A DNA stretch of 64,000 nucleotides from assembly GCA_035556735.1 (NCBI GenBank), contig DATMFF010000013.1:682001-746000 (forward strand). The letters are read 5' to 3'. The translations under genes were made by a program, and so were the position numbers. The notes below the pieces were generated by a model that worked only from the letters and a program-made list of their open reading frames with translations, did no database searches and had not been told where the DNA came from. This document shows positions 7,357 through 16,820 of the stretch, piece after piece (within the stretch, counting starts at the first letter, position 1; each line of letters starts with the position of its first letter). The stretch comes from CANJBX01 sp035556735 (GTDB lineage: Bacteria; Pseudomonadota; Alphaproteobacteria; Rhizobiales; Xanthobacteraceae).

Positions 7357-10317
7357 TCAGCCCTCCGCGGACGGCGGCCGCAGCAGCCGGTCAAACGTGG
7401 CGCGCACCCGCGCCTGCGTATCCTCGACATGCCCGTCGAGCGCGGCAAAATCGGGGAGATCGGCCGCTCGTGCCAACAGACGCAGCAGCCCCGCTCCCGC
7501 CGTCTTCGGCTCGAACGGGCCGCTCACGCAGAGACGCAGCAGTTGCGTCAGGTCGTGATAGAGCCGCACGGCCGGACGCAGCACCTCCGCGTCCTCGGGC
7601 GCCAGGAGGCCAAGCCGGGCGGCCTTATCGAGCACGCGCGCCGTGCTGGTGTCGAGCAGCTCGGGCGTCGCGTGAGCGTGCGCGAGCTGGAGGTACTGGG
7701 TGATGAATTCGATGTCGAGCAGGCCTCCTGCGGCGTCGCGCAGGTTCCAGCGCGTGTCATCCCCGCGCTCGGCGGCGACCGCCTCGCGCATTTCCGCCAC
7801 GTCGCCTGCGAGCGTGACGGGGTCGCGCGGCTGGCACAGCACATCACGAATGATCGCCTCGACCCGCGCGCGGAAGGTGGGCGAGGCCGCAAGGACACGC
7901 GCTCGGGTGAGCGCCATGTGTTCCCAGGTCCATGCGTCGTTCTTTTGATAGAGCTCGAACGACTCCCTCGACGTCGCCAAGGGACCCGACCGCCCAGAGG
8001 GACGCAGACGCATGTCGACTTCATAGAGCCGCCCATAGTTGGTGGGGGCCGTGAGTGTATTGATCAGCCGCTGAGTGAGGCGCGCGAAATATTGCGATCC
8101 GGCGAGCGACCGCGCGCCGTCGGACATCGGATGCTCGGGGTCGAAATCATAGATCAGGATCAGGTCGAGGTCGGACCCTGCGGTCATCTCACGGCCGCCG
8201 AGCTTGCCAAGCGCCAGCAGCGCGACCTCTTGCCCGAAGAGCCGGCCATGGTCGGCGGCGAAGCGTTGCTCAGCCGCATTGAGAAGCGCCCGAATCAAAA
8301 CGTCGGCGAGCCGAGCGAAGGCCTGTCCGGCTTGCGCCGCGGTTATCGTGCCGGAGATCACGCGTACACCGATCAGGAACATGTGCTCGCGCCCGAACTG
8401 GCGCGAGCGGTCGAGGAAATCCTCGTAGGTGTCAGCCTGACCAAGCGAAGCGGCGAAAGCCTGCTCGAGTTGGATATCGTCGGGCAGCGCACCGAAGAAC
8501 GCCGGATCCAGTACGGCGTCCATAGCCTCGGGCTGTTGAGCAAGAATTTCGGCCAATCGCGGCGCGGTGCCAAGGATCGTCGCCAGCAACGCCACCAAGT
8601 CGCGGTTCTGCCGCAGCAGGGAATAAAGGCGCGCCCCACCGTGCAAAGCCTCCAGAAAACGATCCAGCGCCACGAACGTGGCGTCGGGATTCTCGGACCG
8701 CACGGCGTGGTCGACGAACAGCGGCAGCAACTCGGCGAGGTGCGAGCGGGCCAGGTCGCCCTTGAGCGATCGATAGCTGCCGGCAAACCAGCGTTGCACC
8801 GCGCCGGCCGCATCGGCGGGCTTCGCAAAACCACGCTCGGCGAAATACTGGATGTTCGACGTGACCGCCGCGTCCTCTGCCGTGACCTGCACGCGACCGA
8901 CACCCGGAACGTCGGGCGCGGTTTCGAACAGCGCAGCATAATGCCGCTGGACATTGCCGAGGTGCCCGAGCAGCATCCGGGCGAAGGCGTCGCGGTCTTC
9001 AAATGCGAGAAAGCGCGCGAAGCGCTCCAAAGCATCTCGTTCGGCAGGAAGCGTTTGGGTTTGCTCGTCAGCCACCATCTGCAGACGATGCTCGACCGTG
9101 CGCAGGAAATTGTAGGCAGCTTCGAGCTCGGAGCGCGCGTCCTCTCTGATCCACCCACCCTGCGCCAACTGCGCCAGCATGGCGAGCGTCTGTCGCCCGC
9201 GCAGCTCAGTATGCCGCCCACCGGCGATCAATTGCTGCGTCTGCACGAAGAACTCGATCTCCCGAATTCCGCCGCGGCCCAGCTTGATGTTGTGCCCCTC
9301 CACTGCGATATCGCCGTGTCCCCGATACACGTGGATCTGCTGCTTCATTGCATGCACGTCAGCGAGTGCAACGAAATCGAGATGCTTGCGCCAGACGAAC
9401 GGCGACAGTGACTTGAGAACCGCCTCGCCTGCAGCAATGTCGCCTGCGCAGGGGCGTGCCTTGATCATGGCGGCACGTTCCCAGTTCTGGCCGCTGCGCT
9501 CGTAATAATCGAGAGCGGCGGGAATGGAGACAGCGATCTGGGTGGATGCCGGGTCTGGACGCAGCCGCAAGTCGACGCGGAAGACGTAGCCGTCCGCAGT
9601 GCGCTCCTGCAGCAACTTGACCAAGCCCCTCGTCAGGCGAACGAAGAACGGGCTTGGCTCGGCCCCGCCACACAGTTTCGAATCCGGATCGTAGAAGACG
9701 ATCAGGTCGATATCGCTCGAGTAATTGAGCTCGTGCGCTCCCATTTTTCCGAGCGCCAGCACGACATACCCCGAGTCCTTCTCGGAATGGGCCGCACCGC
9801 CAGGGGCGGATTTCCGGATAAGGTGGCGCACCGCGGTCGCGACGGCGGTGTCGGCAACATCGGTCAGCGCCCGCGTGACCCTGGCGACATCCCAAGCCCC
9901 GCCAATGTCGGCGGCGGCGATCAGCAGCGACGCTTCGGCCTTCATCAGACGCAATGCGCGCATCACGTCCGAATCGCCGTCCGCCTCGGCGGACAACCGC
10001 TCGGTATCGGCAAGCAACGCCGCGAAACGCGTCTCGGGCTCCGACTGCAGGAGATCCAGCCAGCGCTCCGGCGAGGCTGTGATCATGTCCCAGAGGTACG
10101 GTGAACCGTCCGCGATCGCGTGCAGCAGCGCATCGGCGTGCGGATACTCGAGCAGTACGCGTGCGACTGCATCGGCCGTCGTGCGGGAGGCGATCTCGCG
10201 CAACCAGTTCCGCACCTTCACGCGCGCATCCGCGCTCGGGGCCGGCCAGGATGCCCGCGCGATGCGCTCAACCAGTGGAGTCGTCGCCCGGGAGGGCGAC
10301 CGCGGTTTCGAAGCCAA
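7357..10317 (-). CDS. glnE: Bifunctional glutamine synthetase adenylyltransferase/adenylyl-removing enzyme
   Basis: A 986-residue cytoplasmic enzyme that adds AMP to and removes it from glutamine synthetase in response to PII, tuning nitrogen assimilation. Two nucleotidyltransferase cores are visible: SSDID at residues 200-204 (the N-terminal, de-adenylylating half) and GSDLD at 714-718 (the C-terminal, adenylylating half), separated by a helical regulatory region. Length agrees with the family (about 945-1000). The frame starts at a TTG that lies 1 base after the stop of the upstream kinase, so glnE is the third gene of a regulator-kinase-glnE transcription unit and is probably translated by coupling. 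This gene order is common in Bradyrhizobium relatives. Confidence 0.96.
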   Translation of the reverse strand: MASKPRSPSRATTPLVERIARASWPAPSADARVKVRNWLREIASRTTADAVARVLLEYPHADALLHAIADGSPYLWDMITASPERWLDLLQSEPETRFAALLADTERLSAEADGDSDVMRALRLMKAEASLLIAAADIGGAWDVARVTRALTDVADTAVATAVRHLIRKSAPGGAAHSEKDSGYVVLALGKMGAHELNYSSDIDLIVFYDPDSKLCGGAEPSPFFVRLTRGLVKLLQERTADGYVFRVDLRLRPDPASTQIAVSIPAALDYYERSGQNWERAAMIKARPCAGDIAAGEAVLKSLSPFVWRKHLDFVALADVHAMKQQIHVYRGHGDIAVEGHNIKLGRGGIREIEFFVQTQQLIAGGRHTELRGRQTLAMLAQLAQGGWIREDARSELEAAYNFLRTVEHRLQMVADEQTQTLPAERDALERFARFLAFEDRDAFARMLLGHLGNVQRHYAALFETAPDVPGVGRVQVTAEDAAVTSNIQYFAERGFAKPADAAGAVQRWFAGSYRSLKGDLARSHLAELLPLFVDHAVRSENPDATFVALDRFLEALHGGARLYSLLRQNRDLVALLATILGTAPRLAEILAQQPEAMDAVLDPAFFGALPDDIQLEQAFAASLGQADTYEDFLDRSRQFGREHMFLIGVRVISGTITAAQAGQAFARLADVLIRALLNAAEQRFAADHGRLFGQEVALLALGKLGGREMTAGSDLDLILIYDFDPEHPMSDGARSLAGSQYFARLTQRLINTLTAPTNYGRLYEVDMRLRPSGRSGPLATSRESFELYQKNDAWTWEHMALTRARVLAASPTFRARVEAIIRDVLCQPRDPVTLAGDVAEMREAVAAERGDDTRWNLRDAAGGLLDIEFITQYLQLAHAHATPELLDTSTARVLDKAARLGLLAPEDAEVLRPAVRLYHDLTQLLRLCVSGPFEPKTAGAGLLRLLARAADLPDFAALDGHVEDTQARVRATFDRLLRPPSAEG

Positions 10318-10318
10318 C

Positions 10319-11734
10319 TCAGACCGCTCCTGCGGCGGCCGTTCTCGGCAGATCGATGACGGCTTTCAATCCGGGCACGTTGTCTTCCAGTTTCAGCTCG
10401 CCACCGTGCAACCGCGCGACCGCAGATGCAAGGCTCAAACCCAGTCCCGAGCCGGGCTTTGTGCGACTCTGTTCCAGCCGAACAAAGCGTTCCACCGCGC
10501 GTCTTCGGTCGGATGCCGGAATGCCCGGCCCGCTATCGCCTACCGAAAGCTCGATACGATCCCCTTTGGCGGCGGCGGTAACGAGGATTTCGGGCTTCTC
10601 GCCGTCGGCAGGCCGAGGCTCGGGGCTCGCATACTTGATGGCGTTGTCGAGCAGATTGGCGAGGGCTTGGCTGACAAGTTCCCGATTGCCCTTCAAGACC
10701 GCCGGCACGGCAGCTTCGACCCGTAACGCCAATCCCTTGTCTTCGGCGAGCGGCTCGTAAAGTTCGCTGACGTCGTGGGCGATCTCGGCGGCGTCGAATT
10801 CCTGCATGTAGTCGCGCGCCTCGCCCGATTCCGCACGGGCAATCATCAACAGGGCGTTGAACGTGCGGATGAGGTCGTCGGACTCCGCGATCGTCATTTC
10901 AAGCGCGGCGCGGTAATCAGACTCGGTCGCAGACGTGCGCAGCGCCTGCTCGCAGCGATTGCGCAGCCGCGTGAGCGGCGTCTTCAGGTCGTGAGCGACG
11001 TTGTCCGAAACCTCTTTCAGACCATGCATCAGCGCTTCGATGCGTTCGAGCATGCCGTTGAGGTTGAGCGCGAGCCGGTCAAGCTCGTCGTCGGAGGCGC
11101 CTACCGGAAGCCGTCCCGACAGATCCCCGGCCATGATGTTCTGCGCGGTCAGCGTCATCGCATCGACGCGCTTGAGAACGCGCCGGCTCACGAATACGCC
11201 CCCGATGAGCCCCAGCACGATGACGATGGCAACCGACCAGCGTCCAGCCGCGGCAACGATGTCGAACAGCCGTTCTCGTTCCTCGAGATCGCGCCCGACC
11301 AGCAATCGAAAACCACCGGGCAACTGAAAGACGCGCGCAAGCGCGTAGTGCTCGCCGCGTTCGGGCTCCTCGAGCCGGCGATACGTGGTCTCTTTCCAGC
11401 CGGGCTGATCAAGGACGCCGGGCGGAAGCGAACCGACATTACCGGCAAGCGACTCCCCGTTCGGCGCCGTGACGAGATAGAGGCTCGATCCGGGCCGGCG
11501 CGAGCGCACCTCGACGATGAACACGAGGCGGCGAATCCCCCCTTGATTGTACTGCTCGGCGAGTCCCTGAATCTCTGCGTTGACCGTTGAGTTGATCTGC
11601 TCGGTCATCAGCCGGCGCGTGTTGAGCGCGAAATATCCGAGCAGAAACGCGGCGAACAGCGCGAATACGAACAGGTAAGCCAGCGTCATCCGGAACGCTG
11701 TTGTGCGGAGCAGCTTACCGAGCGCCGTAGTCAC
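10319..11734 (-). CDS. Two-component sensor histidine kinase with HAMP domain
   Basis: A 471-residue membrane kinase. Transmembrane helices lie near residues 13-35 and 168-190, enclosing a ~130-residue periplasmic sensor, followed by a HAMP linker, the HisKA helix with His248 in AHDLKTPLT, and an ATPase domain with GDSGPGIP and GSGLGLS motifs. It starts at GTG 11734, inside the last 20 bases of the response-regulator gene, so the two proteins are translationally coupled and are cognate partners. The signal is unknown; the location beside degP and the ccm operon hints at envelope stress sensing, but this is inference. Confidence 0.92.
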   Translation of the reverse strand: MTTALGKLLRTTAFRMTLAYLFVFALFAAFLLGYFALNTRRLMTEQINSTVNAEIQGLAEQYNQGGIRRLVFIVEVRSRRPGSSLYLVTAPNGESLAGNVGSLPPGVLDQPGWKETTYRRLEEPERGEHYALARVFQLPGGFRLLVGRDLEERERLFDIVAAAGRWSVAIVIVLGLIGGVFVSRRVLKRVDAMTLTAQNIMAGDLSGRLPVGASDDELDRLALNLNGMLERIEALMHGLKEVSDNVAHDLKTPLTRLRNRCEQALRTSATESDYRAALEMTIAESDDLIRTFNALLMIARAESGEARDYMQEFDAAEIAHDVSELYEPLAEDKGLALRVEAAVPAVLKGNRELVSQALANLLDNAIKYASPEPRPADGEKPEILVTAAAKGDRIELSVGDSGPGIPASDRRRAVERFVRLEQSRTKPGSGLGLSLASAVARLHGGELKLEDNVPGLKAVIDLPRTAAAGAV

Positions 11735-12398
11735 GGATCATGTACCCCGCCCCGCGCACCGTGTGCAGCAGAGGCTGCGGGAAGCCTTTGTCGATCTTGG
11801 AGCGCAGGCGCGAAATGTGGACGTCGATGACGTTCGTCTGCGGGTCGAAGTGATAGTCCCACACGTTCTCCAGCAGCATTGTGCGGGTGACGACCTGCCC
11901 AGCGTGCTTCATCAGGTATTCGAGCAACCGGAACTCGCGCGGCTGGAGCGAAATCTCGTCCTTGCCGCGCGTCACGCGATGCGAAAGCCGGTCCAGCTCG
12001 AGCTCGCCCACCCGATAAACCGTCTCCTCGCTGCGTCCCACATGCCGGCGCGCCAGAACCTCGACGCGAGCCAGCAATTCGGCGAAGGAATAAGGCTTGG
12101 CCAGATAGTCGTCGCCGCCCGCACGCAGCCCTTTGACTCGATCATCGACCTGGCCCAGTGCGGAGAGGATCAGCACCGGCGTGGTGATTCCTTTCGCCCG
12201 CAATTCACCTATAACCGCCAAGCCGTCGCGCTTGGGGAGCATCCGGTCCACGATCAGCACGTCGTACTTGGCGTCCAGAGCCATGGCGAGTCCGTCCTCG
12301 CCGTCCCCGGAGCGGTCGGCGACGTGCCCGACCTCGCTGAAGGCTTTGACCAGATAATCCGCTGCATCGCGGTCATCTTCGATGATCAGAAGGCGCAT
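11715..12398 (-). CDS. OmpR-family response regulator
   Basis: A 227-residue regulator with an N-terminal receiver domain (acidic pocket Glu7-Asp8-Asp9, phospho-acceptor Asp51 in VDRMLP, conserved Lys of LAKPYS) and a C-terminal winged-helix DNA-binding domain. The frame is open back to 12500, but a terminator hairpin sits at 12477-12494, so the start must lie downstream; ATG 12398 gives the standard MRLLIIEDD beginning. It is the first gene of the regulator-kinase-glnE unit. Its target genes are unknown; the adjacent degP is a reasonable candidate. Confidence 0.93.
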   Translation of the reverse strand: MRLLIIEDDRDAADYLVKAFSEVGHVADRSGDGEDGLAMALDAKYDVLIVDRMLPKRDGLAVIGELRAKGITTPVLILSALGQVDDRVKGLRAGGDDYLAKPYSFAELLARVEVLARRHVGRSEETVYRVGELELDRLSHRVTRGKDEISLQPREFRLLEYLMKHAGQVVTRTMLLENVWDYHFDPQTNVIDVHISRLRSKIDKGFPQPLLHTVRGAGYMIRDYGAR

Positions 12399-12468
12399 GG
12401 ACGTCTGGGCATCATGGAACGGCGCATAGTTCGCGCCCGGATCGGTCATCATTGCAGTGGACCCGGTT

Positions 12469-12494
12469 AAAAAATAGGGTGGCTTACGCCACCC
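12469..12494 (-). terminator. Intrinsic terminator downstream of degP (distal)
   Basis: Read on the minus strand, a 7-bp stem GGGTGGC / GCCACCC with a GTAA loop (12494-12477) is followed by TATTTTTT (12476-12469). This is a textbook rho-independent terminator. It lies between degP and the response regulator and separates the two transcription units. Confidence 0.85.
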
Positions 12495-12547
12495 CGCCAC
12501 CTCTGCTCACCGCCCCCGGACGACGGAGGGGCTCGGCGAGACCTTTC

Positions 12548-12582
12548 CTAAAAAGCTGAGGGGCGGGCACAAGGCCCGCCCC
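12548..12582 (-). terminator. Intrinsic terminator downstream of degP (proximal)
   Basis: Minus-strand 9-bp stem GGGGCGGGC / GCCCGCCCC (12582-12574 and 12568-12560) with a 5-base loop, followed after five bases by five T (12554-12550). It is about 56 bases after the degP stop and lies upstream of the second hairpin, giving a tandem terminator. Confidence 0.75.
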
Positions 12583-12638
12583 CCTTGGAGACATATCACC
12601 GGCGGGGGCGACGAATGCCGACGATACGCCCCAATTCC

Positions 12639-14171
12639 TCAGGCGTTCCCGACGGGCAGCGCCACGAAGCGCGTGGCATCGCCGGACTTGACCCGCATCA
12701 GGATCGTCCGCTTGCCGGCGCTGCGCGCGTCGGCAACGGCCTTGCTGATGTCCGCCGGACTCTCGACCTTGGCTCCGCCGACTTCGAGGATGACGTCTCC
12801 GGTCTTGAAACCGCGTTCGGCCGCTGGGCCGTCGGAGTCGACGTCGGTCACGACGACACCTTGGGCGCCGGCTCCGGCCACGCGGCTGGCGGGCGCGAGC
12901 GACAGGCCGAGTTGAGGCATGCCGTTGCCGGGCACTTCGCGATCCTGGTCGCCGCTATCGGCCCGCGCCTGGCGCTGTTTCGGGAGTTCGCCGAGGGTCA
13001 GCGTCAGGACGTCCTCCTTACCGTTACGCACGACGGTGAGCTTTACCGACGTGCCTGGAGGGAGCGACGAAATGCGCCGCGCCAGCGTGCGTGCATCCTT
13101 CACCGCTTCGCCATTGACCTGAGTGATCACGTCGCCGGATTTGATCCCGGCCTTTGCCGCCGGGCCATTCGCCTGCGGCTCAGCGACGAGCGCGCCTTGC
13201 GCGTTCTTCAGTCCGAGACTGTCGGCGATATCGCGCGTGACCGGTTGGATCTGGACACCGATCCAGCCGCGCGTCACCGATCCGTGTTCCTTGAGCTGCG
13301 CGACCACGCTCTTCACGGTTTCCGACGGGATCGCAAAAGCAATGCCAACCGAACCGCCCGACGGCGAGAAGATCGCCGTGTTGACGCCGATGACATTGCC
13401 GTCGACGTCAAAGGTGGGGCCGCCGGAATTGCCCTTGTTCACCGGTGCATCGATCTGGATGAAGTCGTCGTACGGGCCAGCGCCAATGTCGCGACCCCGG
13501 GCCGACACGATGCCCGCGGTGACGGTTCCGCCCAACCCGAATGGATTGCCGACGGCCAACACCCAATCACCGATGCGCGGCGCCTGATCGGCGAGGCGCA
13601 CATAGGGGAAGTCGCCACGGCCTTCGACCTTGATAAGCGCGAGATCGGTGCGCGCATCAGTGCCAATCACCTTGGCGTTATACGTCTTGCCGTCGTCGGT
13701 GGTGACCTCGACGCTTTCGGCCTTGTCGACCACGTGATTGTTGGTCACGGCATAGCCGTCGGCTGAGATGAAGAAACCGGAGCCCTGACCGAGGGTGAAG
13801 TTGCGACGCCGCGGCGCATTCGGCATCTGCCCGTCGGGCTGGCCGAAACGGCGGAAGAAGAACTCGAAGGGCGAGCCCGGCGGCACCGGCATGTCTTCGC
13901 CATTCAGGCTAAGGCTGGCCTGGGCGCTGGCGACCTTGACGCGCACCGAGATCACGGCCGGTTTCACTTTCTCGACGATGTCCGCGAACCCGATCGGCCG
14001 CGCGGCAGTCTGGGCATAAGCCGGTGCGGTCAGGCTATTGCCCGGCGGGCTCAGCACGGGCGTGGCGACGACGGCGAACGCGCCGAGGCCGGCGACCGCC
14101 GTTGCGAGCAGCGCGAAGCGCCGCGCCGACAATACGGTCCGTTTGGTGGTGGAAGGTGATTGGTCGCTCAT
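12639..14171 (-). CDS. degP: Do-like periplasmic serine protease/chaperone (DegP family)
   Basis: A 510-residue HtrA-family protease that degrades or refolds damaged envelope proteins. An uncleaved or cleavable hydrophobic segment lies at about residues 17-40, followed by a Q-rich linker loop. The trypsin-like triad is His146 (NNHVVD), Asp176 (RTDLALIK) and Ser249 (GNSGGP), with 30- and 73-residue spacings close to those of E. coli DegP. Two PDZ domains follow at about 300-390 and 420-505. The AGGAG ribosome site precedes ATG 14171. It has its own tandem terminators and is followed by a two-component pair. Whether it is DegP, DegQ or the rhizobial DegP1 paralogue cannot be decided from sequence alone. 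Confidence 0.95.
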   Translation of the reverse strand: MSDQSPSTTKRTVLSARRFALLATAVAGLGAFAVVATPVLSPPGNSLTAPAYAQTAARPIGFADIVEKVKPAVISVRVKVASAQASLSLNGEDMPVPPGSPFEFFFRRFGQPDGQMPNAPRRRNFTLGQGSGFFISADGYAVTNNHVVDKAESVEVTTDDGKTYNAKVIGTDARTDLALIKVEGRGDFPYVRLADQAPRIGDWVLAVGNPFGLGGTVTAGIVSARGRDIGAGPYDDFIQIDAPVNKGNSGGPTFDVDGNVIGVNTAIFSPSGGSVGIAFAIPSETVKSVVAQLKEHGSVTRGWIGVQIQPVTRDIADSLGLKNAQGALVAEPQANGPAAKAGIKSGDVITQVNGEAVKDARTLARRISSLPPGTSVKLTVVRNGKEDVLTLTLGELPKQRQARADSGDQDREVPGNGMPQLGLSLAPASRVAGAGAQGVVVTDVDSDGPAAERGFKTGDVILEVGGAKVESPADISKAVADARSAGKRTILMRVKSGDATRFVALPVGNA

Positions 14172-14330
14172 GGATGAACTCCTGGAAAAGCCGCACGAAA
14201 CGAATCTGTCGCAAACAACATGGAGACCGCCGCCTTACGGCGTCCTGACGACCACATTAAAAGTTGGTAAGATAAGCGTTGCTTGGCCGCGGCGGCGCAC
14301 GAATGCAACAGATGCGACTTTCAGGTCGCG

Positions 14331-14834
14331 TTAGCGTTCGCCGCCCTTAGCCAATTGCGCCAGCCGGGCCTCTTCCGCGGGGGTCAGGCGGTCGGCCTGC
14401 GCAGCCGGATTCCCCCGCTTCACTGTTCGCCGCCAAGCCAGGATGATCGTGCCAATTCCAATCAACAAGACGAGACCTGGTGCAAACCAAAGCAACGCAG
14501 TCTGCCATTCGAACCGCGGCCGCAGCAGCACGAACTCGCCATAGCGGCTGACGAGGAAATCCACCACCTGCGCGTCGGTGTCCCCTGCCACGAGGCGCTC
14601 GCGCACGAGAATGCGCAGGTCGCGCGCCAAGGGAGCGTCCGAGTCGTCGATCGATTGGTTCTGGCACACCATGCAGCGCAGATCGCGGGACAACGCGCGC
14701 GCGCGCGCCTCAAGCTGCGGATTGCTGAGCACCTCGTCCGGCTGCACCGCCAATGCCTGCGTAACGGAAACTGTCGTCGCCACAGCGAAAACCATCGTCG
14801 CAACGAATCGACGCATCGGGACGAATCCACGCAT
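14331..14834 (-). CDS. ccmH: Cytochrome c maturation protein CcmH (CycL)
   Basis: A 167-residue membrane-anchored thiol protein of the heme ligation step of system I cytochrome c maturation. A signal peptide spans about residues 1-29. The redox pair is Cys54-x-x-Cys57 in LRCMVCQNQS, which reduces the apocytochrome CXXCH cysteines, and a C-terminal transmembrane helix lies near 110-130. The ATG at 14834 is 6 bases after the ccmF stop, so it is the last gene of the ccmI-ccmE-ccmF-ccmH operon. In Bradyrhizobium this set is called cycHJKL and is needed for all c-type cytochromes. Confidence 0.95.
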   Translation of the reverse strand: MRGFVPMRRFVATMVFAVATTVSVTQALAVQPDEVLSNPQLEARARALSRDLRCMVCQNQSIDDSDAPLARDLRILVRERLVAGDTDAQVVDFLVSRYGEFVLLRPRFEWQTALLWFAPGLVLLIGIGTIILAWRRTVKRGNPAAQADRLTPAEEARLAQLAKGGER

Positions 14835-14840
14835 GTGGCC

Positions 14841-16820
14841 CTACTCCGCCGCCTGCATCACCGCGCGGGTCTTCGAGGGGCGTGGGGCTCCGACACGCAA
14901 CCGACGGTCCGATAGCGACAAGGCTCCGCCAACCACCATCACCACCGCGCCCAACCAGATCAGCAGGACCATCGGCTTGTGATAGATACGCACAGCCAAC
15001 CCGCCCTCCGCATTCTGATCACCCAACGAGACGTAAAGCTGGCTCAGACCGCGCGTCATCAGTGCCGCTTCGCTCGTCGTCGTTCCCCGCGAGGGGAAGG
15101 TCCGCTTCGAGGGTTCCATCACCCCAATCACCTCGCCGTTGCGGCGGACCGTGAAGCGCGCCGCCAGTTCGCGGTAGTTGGCCCCGCTGCGCGGAACTGC
15201 ACCTTCGAACGTGAAATCGTAGCGCCGGATGGATACGGTTTCAGACGGTTTGAGCGAAACGATACGCTCTGCTCCCCAATGTCTTTCGCCGACGATTCCG
15301 AGCAAGGCCACGCCTAGCCCGAAATGGGCGAACGCCGTGCCCCAGATTGAACGCGGCAGGCCTCTCCCCCGCTGCAGAACGGTGGCAGCCGGCGCGCGCA
15401 GCAGCATCGTGCGCTCGGCGATGTCGGTGACCGAACCTGCCATGACGTAAAGCGCAAGGCCGATCCCGAAAGCCGGCAGCACGGGATGTCCCTCGATCGC
15501 GAACGTCGCGGCTATGCCAACCAGTGCGATGACGAAGGCACCAAGCAGGCGCTGCGCCGCGGCAGCCAGATCGGCGCGCTTCCAGGCGAGCAACGGACCG
15601 AATGGCACCGCCATCAGCAGCGGCACGAACAGCGGCCCGAAGGTGAGATTGAAAAACGGCGCACCGACGGAGATCTTCTCGCCGGTCAACGCCTCGAGCG
15701 CCAGCGGGTAGAGTGTGCCCACGAACACAGTCGCGCAGGCGGTGGTCAGGAACAGATTGTTGAAGACCAGCGCTCCCTCGCGCGAGATCGGAGCGAACAG
15801 CCCCCCTTGCCGAAGCAGCGGCGCACGCCAGGCGAACAGCGCCAAAGCACCGCCGATGAAAAACACGAGGATCGCCAGGATGAACACGCCTCGCGCCGGG
15901 TCGTTGGCGAATGCATGAACCGAGGTGAGCACGCCCGAACGAACCAGGAAGGTCCCGATCAGCGACAACGAGAAGGTCAGAATGGCCAACAGGACGGTCC
16001 AGACCTTCAGCGCCTCACGTTTCTCCATCACAACGGCGGAATGGAGCAGCGCCGTGCCCGCGAGCCAAGGCATCAGCGAAGCGTTTTCAACCGGGTCCCA
16101 GAACCACCAGCCGCCCCAACCGAGTTCGTAATAGGCCCAGTACGAACCCATCGCAATTCCAAGCGTGAGGCACATCCAGGCCGTGAGCGTCCACGGGCGC
16201 ACGAAACGGGCCCAGGCAGCATTGATACGTCCCTCAATCAAGGCAGCGACGGCGAATGAGAACGAGATAGAGAAGCCGACATAGCCGAGATAGAGGAGCG
16301 GCGGATGAACCGCGAGCCCGAGATCCTGCAGAATGGGGTTGAGGTCACGCCCTTCGAACGGCGCCTGCGCGATCCGTTGGAACGGATTGGAGGTGATCAG
16401 AATGAACAGGTAGAACGCCGTTGCGATCCACGATTGCACTGCCAGCACCGTGGCCTTGAGCGACGCCGGCAGATTGGACGCGAACGCCGCGACCAAGGCG
16501 CCGAAGATGGCCAGGATCAGCACCCATAGGAGCATCGATCCTTCGTGGTTTCCCCAGGTGCTGGTGATCTTGTAGATCAGCGGCATCGCCGAATGCGAGT
16601 TCTCGAAGACGTTGACCACCGAGAAGTCGGAGGTGACGTAGCAGGTCGCCAGCGCGACAAACGCGAGCGCCACAAATCCGAGTTGTGCGAATGCGGTCGC
16701 GTTGGCGACCGCCATCAACGCGGCGTCATTGCGCCGCGCGCCAATGAGCGGGGCCGTCGCCTGCATGAGCGCCAGCGCCAGCGCGAGGACCAGCGCAAAA
16801 TGACCGATTTCTGCAATCAT
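14841..16820 (-). CDS. ccmF: Cytochrome c heme lyase subunit CcmF (CycK)
   Basis: A 659-residue polytopic inner-membrane protein with about 14-15 hydrophobic helices. The tryptophan-rich WWD heme-handling motif (GGWWFWDPVENAS) lies near residues 227-240, and conserved histidines flank it in neighbouring loops. CcmF takes heme from holo-CcmE and joins it to apocytochrome with CcmH and CcmI. The frame is open 21 codons further upstream, but the ATG at 16820 gives the standard MIAEIGH beginning and overlaps the ccmE stop as ATGA, so it was chosen. Confidence 0.96.
   Translation of the reverse strand: MIAEIGHFALVLALALALMQATAPLIGARRNDAALMAVANATAFAQLGFVALAFVALATCYVTSDFSVVNVFENSHSAMPLIYKITSTWGNHEGSMLLWVLILAIFGALVAAFASNLPASLKATVLAVQSWIATAFYLFILITSNPFQRIAQAPFEGRDLNPILQDLGLAVHPPLLYLGYVGFSISFSFAVAALIEGRINAAWARFVRPWTLTAWMCLTLGIAMGSYWAYYELGWGGWWFWDPVENASLMPWLAGTALLHSAVVMEKREALKVWTVLLAILTFSLSLIGTFLVRSGVLTSVHAFANDPARGVFILAILVFFIGGALALFAWRAPLLRQGGLFAPISREGALVFNNLFLTTACATVFVGTLYPLALEALTGEKISVGAPFFNLTFGPLFVPLLMAVPFGPLLAWKRADLAAAAQRLLGAFVIALVGIAATFAIEGHPVLPAFGIGLALYVMAGSVTDIAERTMLLRAPAATVLQRGRGLPRSIWGTAFAHFGLGVALLGIVGERHWGAERIVSLKPSETVSIRRYDFTFEGAVPRSGANYRELAARFTVRRNGEVIGVMEPSKRTFPSRGTTTSEAALMTRGLSQLYVSLGDQNAEGGLAVRIYHKPMVLLIWLGAVVMVVGGALSLSDRRLRVGAPRPSKTRAVMQAAE

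Noticed and set aside
7429..9411. Long plus-strand open frame opposite glnE
   Set aside because: Same GC-bias effect; glnE carries both nucleotidyltransferase motifs.
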